From NCBI RefSeq assembly GCF_000004075.3, contig NC_026661.2, positions 17,760,307 through 17,824,306 of the forward strand: DNA of 64,000 nt, given 5' to 3'. The stretch comes from Cucumis sativus (lineage: Eukaryota > Streptophyta > Magnoliopsida > Cucurbitales > Cucurbitaceae). The number at the start of each line of letters is the position of its first letter. Positions within the stretch are counted from its first letter, which is position 1. The translations under genes and the position numbers were made by a program. A model generated the notes under the pieces. That model was not told the origin of the DNA. It did no database searches and saw only the letters and a program-made list of their open reading frames with translations. Below are positions 46,101 through 58,532 of this stretch, piece by piece.

Positions 46101-47907
46101 ACTTTTTTTTTTCTTTCTAATTTTGATTCTATCTTTAAATTTTCTTTTTAGAAAATATAGAATCAAATAGAAAAGGTAATGGTAGAGTATGTGGCGAATC
46201 TATAAATTTTATATAAGATGATGCTACATAATAAAGACAGGAAAAAAAATGTTTAGAAAACATTTCCCTCGTGATTATTCACTTATTTCTAGTTTGAACA
46301 AGTAGCAACATAAACAAAATGCAACATCCTTTGAAATGTTATATTTTAACCAAATTAGGATATTGTTTAAACCAACCTAGATGAAATCGTTTGACTTTGT
46401 CCCAAATTTATTGAATGAAAAAAATATGATTTCGAGGTTGACAATGATCTTTTTGTAGATATGCTCTACAAACTTGATCTTGAATATTATAATTATAATA
46501 TGAAATTCTAGTCCTTAGACTAGAATCTAGTTCTCATAAATTGATTTTTGTATAAAATCTATCAAAATCAGGTATATGTCTCTTTTTTAAGATGATTACT
46601 CTATAGTTTCTATTGTTATTTTTCTTTTAAAATATCTCTCCATATTGATATGTTTACTCTACAAAATTAATATTAAAAATATAAGTATTATGATTTATCA
46701 CATAGATTATAAAGTATTAAAACTAAAAAGATTAAAAAGAATTTGAACTTACCAGTGAATTGATATGATATGTATTTTCTAACGATGAACGAAAAAAAAA
46801 TATATCTTGTAGCTTTTAACTATGAAATAAAATAAAATAAATATATACATAAATATTGTAAGTGTGAATTTAAAAATTGCATCAAAAAAAAAGAAAAATA
46901 ATAATATTTTTTCATGGAATGTTGTTGAGGGAGTGAAATGTTAGATCACCAACTTTTTTGCATTTTTTCTAAATATTTGTTGGATAACAAATGACGGGTA
47001 GAAAACAAGTTCAAGTTTTATCTTAATTAGGTTTTTTATCCTTTTTTCTTTAAATTATCTTCCTTTTATGATATTATTGAAATTTGAGGATAAAATTGAC
47101 ATTTGAAGTGTTTGGAGAAATAAAATTATTGAAATTTGAAAAAAAATTAATATTCGAAGAAAAACACTATTGAAATATAGGAAGAAATTTTATATTTGGA
47201 AAAAGAAAATGATTGATATTTGTAATAAAAACTCATTTGTGAAACTATTTACAAAATAAAAAAAATTTGAACTCGTGATTTAAGATTTATAGAATTGTGA
47301 TAGAAGCACAACTACAACGACCATACTTTAGTTAAAATAAAGAATTGTATGATATATATTATAATCTAACACTTTAAAATTAATATAAAAATATAAAAAT
47401 CGATAATATGAAAGGAGACAAGTACTCTTACTGGCCGAACATAAATCCATCCGTGATTAGAATAGTGTTTAATAACAAAATGAAAAGCTAATTAAGGTAA
47501 TTATACACTTTTTTGTTGTTGTTAATATGACCATATGATTCAAATGGTATAACATATATTGAGTGGAAAATAGTTGCAATCTATTTAGATCCTCCCAAGG
47601 GTATTTTAGGATTATCCAAAAGTAAAATCACATGTAGTATAATTCTTATGATTTTTTGTTTTTTAACATTTTTTAAAACCAAACCCTCAAATTTGCTGTC
47701 TATACCAATTTCCCTAAAATGTTATTGATTTAGGATGATGGATCTCTCTTAAATGATGATGGACTATCCAAAGTGAATCAACCCAATCACTGGAAAGGAA
47801 GCAATGGGCTTTATTGTGTGGGCCTATCCAAAAGAGGGCTCTTTGGGTCCAAGTTCGAGGCCCAAGAAGTTGCCAAAGACATAGCAGCTCAACTCCAATG
47901 TATTTAG
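43200..47907 (+). CDS. YUCCA-family flavin monooxygenase, YUC10/11-like (4 exons, 391 aa)
   Basis: Exons 43200-43838, 45313-45546, 45665-45793 and 47734-47907 give 391 codons plus stop, all introns phase 0. YUCCA enzymes convert indole-3-pyruvate to indole-3-acetic acid using FAD and NADPH. Visible motifs: FAD-binding GAGPSG (9-14), the YUCCA ATGETAEAYMPEVEG block, NADPH-binding GSGNSG (187-192), DLTKYGMKRPNKGP, PIIDAGTCNKIKSGEIQ and FCTGFTSS. Length and motif order fit Arabidopsis YUC10 (383 aa as remembered), which is shorter than YUC1-6. A basic, Asn/Lys- and Glu-rich insert lies at about 115-135. Intron 1 (1.5 kb) holds a SINE; intron 3 is about 1.9 kb and AT-rich. YUC10/11 members in other plants are seed- or fruit-expressed; no expression evidence is available here. 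Confidence 0.92.
44913..45127 (+). mobile_element. tRNA-derived SINE in intron 1 of the YUCCA-like gene
   Basis: Contains a B-box-like GGGTTCAATCC (about 44979-44989), the phrases AGTGACCATCTA and GTCAGGCAAGTCTCACTTGA, a 3' ACTCAGGGATAT, and then an A-run. The element is flanked by an 18-bp direct repeat, AAAATRGTAAATAAAATA (44895-44912 and 45128-45145), with one mismatch, as expected for LINE-mediated insertion. The body resembles an abundant cucurbit SINE as I remember it. Confidence 0.75.
45794..47733 (+). other. Intron 3 of the YUCCA-like gene
   Basis: A 1.9-kb, very AT-rich intron. I see short T-rich and A-rich runs but no recognisable transposon termini or coding sequence. The penultimate part (47540-47690) resembles ordinary intronic DNA. 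Confidence 0.5.
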
Positions 47908-49127
47908 TGCTTTATTTTCTTAAAAGCTTATTTATTAAGTATTCAAAGTAACAAAACTACTTATGAAATTATATCCCTTTATTATAAATAGATGCCCATG
48001 CATAATACCGTTGTGTACAATTCTTTAAACAAGGACGCTTCCTTCATCTATGTGGAATCATACATCCTTAGTACACAATTAATGCCATGTCCTACTTGTT
48101 AAATTACCTATAGTAACTTTGGAGTTTGGTGTGTTTAAGAATTCAAGAAATTAGTGAGAGAAAAAATGTTGGTTCATAACTCTCTACTTTCTTTCAATTT
48201 CTTCCTTTATCTTATTTTCATATTTAATTTCTAATTTTCTTTATTTTTCTTGAATTTCCTCATTATACTTTTATAATATATACCCGTGGTGATCATTCTG
48301 TTCCTCAATATCACAACTGTATTTTTTCCTATATGAGTGATTGGTTCTCTTTTGGTCCATTCAAAGAAAGTTAAGATTTAATCTCGTTTAAAAAATTATC
48401 ATCACAATATATGAACTATTTATGAAAGTTTTATTAAATACTAAATTATAATTATAAACAACTAGATTCTAACGTAACCAAAATTATAATTCTAACTATA
48501 ATGTATGAACCAATAATTTAATAACATAGCTTTCTACTATAATTTTTAACTACTTTTTAAATCGAATTACAAAGATATTTGAACCTTTTGATTTCAAAGA
48601 AAATTTTAAGTATAATGCCATTTGCATCGGATTACATTATATATTATATAATAGTGTCTTGAAAACTTGTAACAAAACTAATCAAGGTACATTTTTGTTT
48701 GGTATGAATCCAATTCATTTCTGCATAAGAATCGCTTTCTAAAGAGATGAGTACGATAAAAGTAACTCCACCTTTCAAAAAGTTGTACGGCTTAAATATG
48801 TCTAGAATCAACCGTGACTAAATCGAACCTTAGAGATTGGAAGATGAAAAGAATAATGTATTTTACACTAATGTTTTTACATTAATGGTACAAGCCCTTC
48901 AATGGTTTATTATTCTGCAAAACTTTGGCTCCCCTTTTCCAATGGCAGAAAAAATTGTAACCCACAAACAAGGGAGAGAGAATACAGCAAAATTACCTGT
49001 TGTAAGTAACCGAACCGACCGCAGTCGAGCCTCATCGACTCTAGTGGCCTGCAACTTCTAAGCAAACATCCATATCATATCATATCTGCAGGTAAGAATT
49101 TAGATCAAATAGCAAGATTTTGTGTGA
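47908..49127. other. Intergenic between convergent YUCCA-like and DEG2 genes
   Basis: 3' flanks of two convergent genes. AT-rich, apart from a moderately GC-rich stretch at 48950-49070, next to the DEG2 stop, that probably belongs to the DEG2 3' UTR. No other feature was recognised. Confidence 0.5.
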
Positions 49128-52100
49128 CTATGCCCAAAGAAGTCCCTCGAAGCCTATTTCGGCATTGGAGACGGGACTATCACCATAATTCTGAACTACC
49201 ATTCCTTTCTCATCTTCTGATATATCTACATATGGCTCCAAAAGATCCGAGGACCTTTCGGATGGAATACCGTAATCTCTGAGTATGCAGGACGAAGCTG
49301 CGATGGCGGCCTCTCTCTCAAGAACGGCAATGTAGTTCTCTTCGAATTCGAAAACCAAGTACTTGTCCTTACAGGCTGAATAAATGTCAAAGACCATCAG
49401 TGAAGAAACGTAAAGTGAAGCCAACAAAAACAGGTATGAGGTTTGAGATTTTGGAGACTTACTGTCGACAAGGTGTGTTAAGTGATGGATGTTTCTGATT
49501 CGAGTTCCATTCAGTTTTAAAACCTGCAGTGGTGTCACGTACATCATTTATGTTTGAGAGAATTCACACAAACTGTTGAATCACGATTTCTTTAATTCTT
49601 AAGTTTGTTTCTATGTTCCTCTTAATTTCCCTTGGTTAAGGAAACACTTGAATTTTTAGTCGAATTCTAATAGAAAATAATAATAATAATAATAACAACA
49701 AGTTTTTGAAAACTAATTTTTCTTAAAGAATTGGCTTATGTTTTCAAAACGTGGAAATAGATAACAAAATATAGAAATTAATGGATAAAAATAGTGTTCA
49801 TTAGTCCAAAATGGTTAACAAGTGAGACTAGAATTTGTGTAATTGAGATTTTTGGCTAAGAATTTAATTTTGGATTATTTTTAGAAAAGGAAGACTAGAA
49901 AAACAAAATTAAATTCTCAAAAGAAATTATCAAGTTGTCTCTTTTAACTCGGAGGTTTGTATCTATTCCCATCCTTGAACATTCAAAGGTGTCCAATAAA
50001 TCCCCAAATTTTTAATACGTCTCTAAACTATTAATTTTGTCCCTTTGATCTATTAGATAATTTGTAATATAAGCTTTAAAGATTTAGGTTAAGTACCTGC
50101 TGATTCCCCATATCTTCATATCCAATATTCACTTCGTTAGCCAGGACCTGAGTGTGAGAAGGCGTCAAATAAGATTATATGATCAGAAGTGATTTTTTTT
50201 TTTTTTTTTTTTTTTTGTCCTCTCATTAAAATGAAAGCAAGGAATGTACTCCAAGATCCCTAAACTAGATATCCCCATTATCTGAAGATTCTAAACAATT
50301 TTGATGTTTGTGGTTAAAATCAATCAAAGTTGAAACTTACCTGCGACAGGATCACTATTTGTTCCCCTTTAAAACTTGCCAAGGAATAGCGTGCCTTCGC
50401 CAGTAGTTTCAACTAATCAAAAGAGAAAATGAAAGATAAAACTTCAAACTATCAAACAAGTAATTGTAATTTCTGACTTAAGAAGTATCATCCAAGTAAC
50501 CTACCCCAATAGAATCTTCACATTCTTCGCTGCAGAGAAATAAAACCAATAAAAATACTTCAAATGCATGAAAATTGTAAATATTCTATGAGAAAATGAA
50601 ATTTAAGGGAAACTTCTACTACAGCATACTCTATTAGGGGTTCAGAGAGTGGAGTAAACACCAAGCCAGCAATTATCAGATAAGAGGGTTGTCCACCATC
50701 AATGTGAAATGGAACCTTCAGTGAAGTGCATGAGAAACACAATCAGCACAAGAAATTTATACAAAACCAAATCAAATGAGCTCCATTGTCATCATCCGGA
50801 AGCACAAATTGTAATGATAGACATCAGAAGGGATTTATACCAAGTGCACGCGTGGATTGAGAATGACTTTGGCTTTGATAAGCTCTCCTGATCTTATAAT
50901 ACCAAGCTCTGCAACATCACCAGCGAATCTGTAAAAGTTGTAATTAGGTAATGACTCAAATTAAGTTATAGCCACAGCAAAGTCGTTTCTTCTGTAGAAC
51001 AGCATAAATTATAATGATAAACATCAAAAGGGATTTAAGGTTGTTTACTTTTGACTGATAAGGTATCGAAATGCTATACGCTCGTTAGTCCTGAAAGGTA
51101 CTGTTCCTTCACATCCAACTTTAATATCATCAAAGCTAACAATGACATCTCCCTGAAAAAAATAATAAGCCAATCAATTACCTGAACTTCAAAACGTTAG
51201 CCTTTAGTTAATTTGACTCTATTACTAGCACTTGAAAGGTTAATTCGTAAGTTGAGATGAGTAAACTCACATGCCAAAAAGATTGACCAGACTAAGGTTA
51301 ACTCTTACGCAAAATTCCCCTCAATAGGGTGTAAAAGTGCGTAATAACTGATGTAAGAGTGAAGTTGTGGTTTTAAAGTTTATGAAAATCAACTTGTCAT
51401 AATAAAGTCACACTGCAAGGTTTCTCCACATTGGACAGACCACATCCTTCATGACAAGGGCAATCGGTTGGATTTCACATGCACGGATGCAGTTCTCCAA
51501 GAATTTAAACAAGTCAAAGAACACACCAAAACAATAAACTCCAAATAATGTTATGTGTACCTCTTTTAGGACCTTATTAGCATCAGATGTGGGTTCTACT
51601 CGCCGCACCAATACACCCTAAATTCACATAGATGTCAGGTCAGGGAAGCATTAGAAATTATCACTTTAAAAATAAAATGATGTCAAGCTCTAGCATTGAA
51701 AACAAGGGACAACTTAAGCAAACCTAAGTTGTATATTGGCTAATTGTAAGAAGCCACACTAATATTGCAAATATTCAAAAGAAAGTTTTTCTCTAATGCC
51801 AACAATAAATAATAATACTAATAAAATCCATTAGCCTATAAAAGAAATGCATTTTAAGAAAAGACAGACCTCATTTGACTTCACCCTCAAACAAGCACGT
51901 AATGCTGGATTTTCCAACTTCTGCAATAAAACTCCAAGAGAAGGAAAACCTGAAATTTCATGAATATTTAGGTACATGCTGCAACATTCAATGCAACAAC
52001 ATTTAAGTGATTGCCTAACCTGATCTACCATAAAAAAGTGATAGAGAACGAAAAAGAACGTAATAATATGTAGAAAGTTATAAAGTCTCACCAGTATATT

Positions 52101-55100
52101 TCCTGTTCCTTTCATAGTCATTCAGAAAATGAGATACAACTGTCGTTGGAATAACATATCCAATGTTCTCAACTTCTTCAGATCTGTAAACCTAAAAGAA
52201 ATTTCTTGTAAAGGAACAATTGATAGAAAATATTCTTACATAACAATACCAGGAGTTTGCTTAAGATTGGATTGAGATATCAATCTAAAATTAGGACAGG
52301 TTATAAAGGCAACATAATTGAAAATTAGCCATGTCTCATTCAATCTAAAATATGGATTTTAACATTTACGACAAAAATGTCTTTTCATAGGGCTAACAAG
52401 TAAAAAAAAATTACTTAGAAAATCTACCTGAAATGCCACTCCAATGCATTCCCCTTGGTCATTAAATGCAGGACCACCACTATTACCTAAAATCTAGCAA
52501 GAAGACGCAGTAAATATTACATAGATAATATATCAATATCTCAAGAATGCAAGGATACAAATACATAATAAATGACCACAAAGTAATTGGCGGGATAAAT
52601 TTTTTGGTGAAAATAATAATATACTGACCAGGATTTATAGCAGCATCGATTTGAATGCCCAACAGATCTGATGACCCATGGGCATAGGATGTAACCTGAG
52701 GAAATTAGTTTCTTAGATCAATAGAATATTTTCTATAACAGCCAGACATTTAATCGTGAAAGTAATCTATCATTGATGCGGCAAATAAGCAGTTAAAAGG
52801 TAGTCAGAATCGAACAAGTGGTACCTCAATACGTGACACAACTCCCCTTGTCACTGATATGGTGTCTCCTCCGAGGGGATACCCCACAACAGTCACAGCA
52901 TCCTGCTCAGAAATACAGTAAGAATTGAGTGTAAGTTATATAGCTATAGCATTATGTACATAAAGCAAAATAACGTAGATGATTTCTAACTAAACAATCT
53001 TCATATTTGAATGGTTAAGAGTCATAGTTAACAAAATAGATCATTTGAAAGAGGAAGAAAATTAAGGAACGATGAAAAAGATGACATCAACTGGAATCAA
53101 TCGCTTTATCAAATAGCCAAATACAAACCTGAAGGCAAGGCAAATTCCCAAACTTCAGTGGTTCAGCTCCTTTCCAAAACTCCTCATTTTCAACTGAAAG
53201 TAAAGCTATATCACAATCAACTCCTCTGGCTAAAACCTGTATACAATATCACTGAGAAGATGGTAAGCGCAAGGATCTTGCAAATATCAATAAATACACA
53301 GCTTGAAATTAAACATCTCACTTGAGAAATTGGTACGCCCGAGTATTCACACATGCATCAAATTTTGAAAATATTTTTCATTGACTTGAGAATATGTAGT
53401 TTATTAGACAAAAGACAGTAGTAATACTATAGCTAATGTGCAAAGAAGCTACAGAAGGAATTTATTTACGAGAAATAAAACTTTTCACTGATATAGTCAA
53501 AACAATTTTTTTTTATAGTAGTCAAAATGATTTCAAAAGAACCATGTTGAATTTTTCAGGACATGAAAACCACTAGAGCACAACTAACAACGTTGGGTTG
53601 CATATGTTTGACCATTGAACTTGCTTAGAAATTAGTGGAAAGTATTTTTCTTTTATATTCTATAGACTTTTCCTTTCACATAAACAAGAAACTCGGAATA
53701 TTTTGAACAGTAAACCTGTTTAAAATTTTTATTTTTCTTTAAGAATGTTAGTATTGGTACGTGTTTCCATGCCTAAGTTCTCAAAATCTGTTCAAATTAA
53801 TCAAAATTTTCAGATGCTCCAGCTTGAATGGTCAAAACTCAAAAAATGAAAACAAGCTTCTCCACCAATAATACCTTAGCTACATACTTGGTATCATCTC
53901 CCCTTTTCTTTACTTTGACCTGCAACCAGACACAGGGACCAGCATCAACAAAACGTGAAAAATGGTAAATAAAAATGATCTTGGGAAGATCAGGTTAGAA
54001 AGAAGCTAGTTTCTTTTTTTTGTTATTTTTTCTTGGGGGAGTGGGGGTGTTAAAATAACATTTTGTTCCTTTTTCCTTCTGAATAAGAAACAATAATAAC
54101 TTCGTTATGTGCTTAGTTGAAAAAAATAAATTGAAAGAGTCATACAAAAAATCAACCCCACAAAAGGAAGCCAAAAGAAGGGTTCCAACTATGCCTGATG
54201 GAACCTATAGATGACACAATTTATTGGAAATCTTGAGCCAACAACATGTATAGGAAATAGATATTATCACATGAACGGAGGCTCAAATTCCTCAGTGCAT
54301 TACCTGTGTATCATGCTCAACACAATGTGCATTTGTCAAGAGTTTACCATCGCCAATCATGAAGGCACTGCATAAAAGATAAAAGGAACAAGAACAAAGC
54401 GACCACAAAGCATAATAAGTGGTTTGAACAGTTACAATATAAAAATAGACCCCAAAACTCAAAGTGTGAAACTGAAATTCAACATATTCCATGTCTGGAA
54501 AAAAGATAACATCTTTATTACTCACCTCCCAGTACTTGTAAACTGCCTTTGTTTCTGCCATGGTAGAGAATAATCTGGAGCAGTATGGGTACAATAAACC
54601 TAAACAATAGATCCCAGATGTGAGAAGAAAATCTCATGAACTAAATTAACATGTGGATATATGCTCGGTGAGTCTGCAAAAGTGAGATAAGTTATAATTT
54701 AAGACAGTTTTTGAACAGGCTCCAACAAGTGAATAAAAAAACAAAGCCTTGAAAAGTGAAGTGATAAAACAAGTCGTGAATTGAAGAAAATATGCAAACC
54801 AGCTTAGACAGTCTGCAACTGCCAAATAGCAAAGGACATTTCACCTTTTCACATCTTCTTTTCCTTTCTAACGACAATAAACAATATATACACGTGCGAA
54901 TAGACATTTTTCATTTTTTTACCAGATATAAAGACTTTTTTTATTGACATCAATAAAAGAAAGAAAAAGACAATCATCCCTGGTGAATACCAATTCGTTG
55001 AAGTACAAGAAATCCCAAAGAAAAGGTATTGGTGCCTGGAAACTAGTAAATAACTTATATCACTGGATACAGAATGTTATTCACTGTTTGCCGTACAAAA

Positions 55101-56935
55101 GGATAATCCAAGAATTAGCCTTATAATGAGGAAGTTAAGTTATTTTGGTTATTATTTTCACCATACAAAACAATAATTCAGAATTATACATAGGATGATG
55201 AAGTTAAGTTATTTTGGTCATTGACATGTTAGATCAAGTAAGTAAAAAAAATGAATCCTGAAGATAAATAACTGGTCCTAATTCCAACTCTGACTTATTT
55301 ATTAGAAAAGTTAATCAAATTTTACAACATTTATTGAGAAACCTGAAGGTAATAGTAAAATGGATGTGATACCAAGTAACTGTTATTGCTTAAGGCATTC
55401 AATCTTAAAATTTTACTTTAAACTACCTTCACAACAGCATTCAGGAAAGCTGCACCTTGGAGATTCCCCGATTCAACCTAACATTTCCAAGCAGTCATCC
55501 ACGGGATCAAAAGAGACAGGAAAAAAAATAACTCCCAAAAAAATGGGCATAGTAAACATGAAAACCTATGGCACACAAAAAGTATTGCAGAAAATTTGGT
55601 ATTTGAGCATTCCCATTTTGCTACTCTACAGCTATTATACATGAAAACTTTTCGCTACTCTACAGCTAATATACAGATCACTTAAGCTTTGATTTGAAAT
55701 AATCCTAACACCACCTGAAGAAATGCTGAAATAACAATGGAAAATGACAATTTTCACCGTCTCTAATGAAAATAGCAATTGTATCTAATTTGAATAAGTT
55801 GATGAAGAATGACTGATTTGTTCCTATTAGCATCATAATGCAACTTAAATACCAAATGCCATGGCCCCTAATCATACCTGATCCTCGATTGCATTAACCA
55901 ACTCTTTTTTATCTTTCCTCTGCATGCCAAATGATTTATAAGCTTCTGTCTGCACTCGGCCGGAATTTCGTTGGGCACTGTTATCTCTCCGATGCAGCAG
56001 TGGTATGCCAGATTCCTTCTTCATTTGGTGACCCAAATTGACCAAAATATGTTAGAAAAATCATGCAATAAAAATAGTCAATGAGATTTTCTCTCCAGTC
56101 AGTAAATGTTAAACAATTATCATTCCTTTTAAATTTGTGGCATTGAATCTTCATATTACATAAATTAAACAAATGAATCTGTTCGCTTCTTTCTCCTCAA
56201 AATTGAAAATCATTTTATTCAAGAAACCGTAACACTATGTTAGGTAGTCTAATTATTTTAATATTATATTGTTTCGTTTCCTTATTGAAACTAGTAAGTT
56301 CTTTGTAGGTGATTCTCTAGCCTCCCGCCTCGTCCTGGTATTGCGTTGTTGGATATTTTGAAGACTAGAAATTGAGACAACACGCTGCAAGAACGTGTCG
56401 CTCCAAAAGCTCAACGGAGATTTCGATCTCTTGACACACAATGCTTATTTTTCGGGTAGATGAACTCGCAGTTCTAAGCAAGAAGCAAGAAAGAGGGAGA
56501 GCAACACAAAGAAAATTCTGAAGACTCCATAATAAAACAACGCGCTGCAAGAACATATCACTCCACAAGATCAACCAAGGCTCGAGTCTCTTGACACGAA
56601 AAGGCTAATTTCGGTACGTTTCACTCCAAATTCTCAGCTATAATACCGTCAACATGTAAAAAAGAAAAGAAAGGGACGACACTTAAGTGGATATAGCAAG
56701 AAGCATTAGGACTACAAAATACCTCGCCGTCAAAGTTGCCAGAAGAAGAAGCGGCCAAAGAGGAACGTCTTTTAGAGCCGGAAGCGTTTCTCCGGTCACC
56801 ACCGATAGCTGTAGGAGTGAGCGAAGCAATTGATCGCTGCGACTTGGGCAGGCGGCTCCGGGAGGGAAGTGAGGAGCATAATTTAACGGTGGAGTCGAAG
56901 GGAGAGAAACAGCTGCTGGCCATTGCTGCAGCCAT
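49128..56935 (-). CDS. DEG2: Chloroplast serine protease DEG2 (21 exons, about 622 aa)
   Basis: Exons in transcript order: 56723-56935, 55878-56015, 55427-55477, 54526-54599, 54304-54367, 53875-53919, 53129-53236, 52825-52902, 52629-52695, 52428-52486, 52092-52191, 51870-51949, 51561-51617, 51049-51152, 50841-50928, 50630-50715, 50505-50529, 50341-50412, 50097-50147, 49463-49523 and 49128-49375; 622 codons plus stop. DEG2 is an HtrA-type protease peripherally bound to the stromal face of thylakoids, linked to photosystem damage and repair. The first ~70 residues are Ser/Arg-rich and low in acidic residues (transit peptide). The catalytic triad is His173 (TNAHCVEHD), Asp204 (VDCDIALL) and Ser282 ([10 protein letters not shown]). 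Two PDZ-like regions follow (roughly 340-440 and 470-570). The sequence is almost identical to remembered Arabidopsis DEG2 (607 aa) from [11 protein letters not shown] onward. Exon 2 has a tandem AAGAAG acceptor. Confidence 0.95.
50185..50217 (+). repeat. Poly-T run in DEG2 intron 18
   Basis: A nearly uninterrupted T run of about 26 bases on the plus strand (A on the transcript), between DEG2 exons 19 and 18. A simple repeat. Confidence 0.9.
56357..56615. repeat. 160-bp-period direct repeat in DEG2 intron 1
   Basis: TGAAGACT...CAACACGCTGCAAGAACGTGTCGCTCCA (from 56358) recurs at 56518 as TGAAGACTCC...CAACGCGCTGCAAGAACATATCACTCCA. The two ~98-bp blocks stay similar as far as TCTTGACAC...GCTxATTTxCGG. 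The repeat is less AT-rich than the rest of the intron. It may be the remains of a mobile element, but no termini were identified. Confidence 0.7.
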
Positions 56936-58532
56936 TGCTCGGAGCTGAGGGAAATGAGGAAATGAGGAAATGAGAGTGAGATATGTGAGACTTTTACATA
57001 CAAATGCCGTCGGAGACGGTGGGTCAGTGCCGGAGAATTTCCTTATCCTTTAAACGAAAATGTAGGATTAGGTAAAGCCCGGCGAAATTTTGGCGCCTCC
57101 ATGTCTAGTTTTGACCCAACAGTGGGCTTGTTGGGAATAATACTGCGGCCCATTTAATTTGGGCCGAACTTTGGGCCTTTGTGTGATTAGCCTCCCAAGA
57201 AAAGAATCACAAATTTTGATGAGAAGTGTATGGTTTGGTTATAAGATCTTAAACCACGCTTTATTTACCAAACGTGAAGTTACTGTTAATTCCAACGACG
57301 ACGTCCATTTGCATTTCAAAGTCATAATTCAGTTTTATTGTTGCGCTCAAAAGAGAACTTGAGAAAATATCATTGTTAGAGGTTTGGATCTTGTCTACAT
57401 TGGACTTTGTCATAGGTGTGTTTTGTGGCATTTGTCTTTAGTGAGCAACTTCTTCTTAGTTTTTCTTAATTTTCTTCTAAGTGAACCCAAGACTTCTTTA
57501 GACCAACATATTTTGGTGCCTAGATTAGTACGATAAATTGTCAATTCATCTAAGCTCACAAAAAAAATTGATCAAGGTGATTAAGTAAAGTTATTTATAA
57601 GTATGTATTATAATAAAATATTACAACATGTGTGAAGATATAGCTGATGAGAATGTTGTAGCTACTTGATGTCGTGTAGTATCGATTTGATCTCAACTTG
57701 ATTTATTTTTGTTTGAATAGTATATATCCATCGATTCAACACGTCAACCCAAACCCTACGACAACGGTGTTTCTCTCTCTTCGCCTGTGTGCTCTCTTGT
57801 GCCCTATATCGTGTGGGCTTGGGATTAGTGTTTTAACTTTAAAGAGTATATTGATTTGATCGGTTCGTTTGATGGTGAGAGCGAGGTTAGTCAGAAAGAT
57901 AACATAACATAACTCCTTTGTTGTTTATATGTGTTTATTTGTTAACAATGTATGAAAATCATTACATTTTTAACTATTATGTGATGTATGGAAATAGTCT
58001 CATTTGAAATAAAAGCAATACTACGAAAAAAATCACTCACTTTACAATTTGTCAATATTAATTGTTTGTATGTGTTTAACATACTTTTAAAATGGCTACA
58101 AGGGACATGCTTTTGTGGAACAAGTGTTTTCCATACGACGATACAAAATTAAAAAACTAAACTAATTGTGTTACTTTAGATGGATAATCAACCGAGACAT
58201 AAAATCTCACGAACTAATCCTATCTCACTGGGTGATCAAATTATTGTTACATATCATATTTTGGCATTGCATTGCAACATTCCTACGTGGTTAGTCCGAC
58301 TATTTAGTTTAAAGTTTGTATTTGTTGTTTGAAGCAAGTGGTGCAATAAACTAACATGACCCTATGTGTACCTTACTATGTGTTTGGTTATTATCCTTAT
58401 TTACTCGTTGTTGTCTTTAAGTTAAAAATAACGATAAAATAAGAAAGCTTCACCGATAAATCATATCCACACGTCTCAATCGCCCTGCCATCAACTCCTC
58501 GGGGAGCTTGGCACAGAGAAGCACAACAAGAA
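56936..58532. other. Divergent intergenic region between DEG2 and the 178-aa gene
   Basis: Holds the DEG2 leader and promoter (roughly 56936-57200, GC-richer) and, at the right, the promoter of the 178-aa gene. A less AT-rich segment at 57730-57900 (including CGACAACGGTGTTTCTCTC) has no recognisable gene or transposon terminus. Confidence 0.45.
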
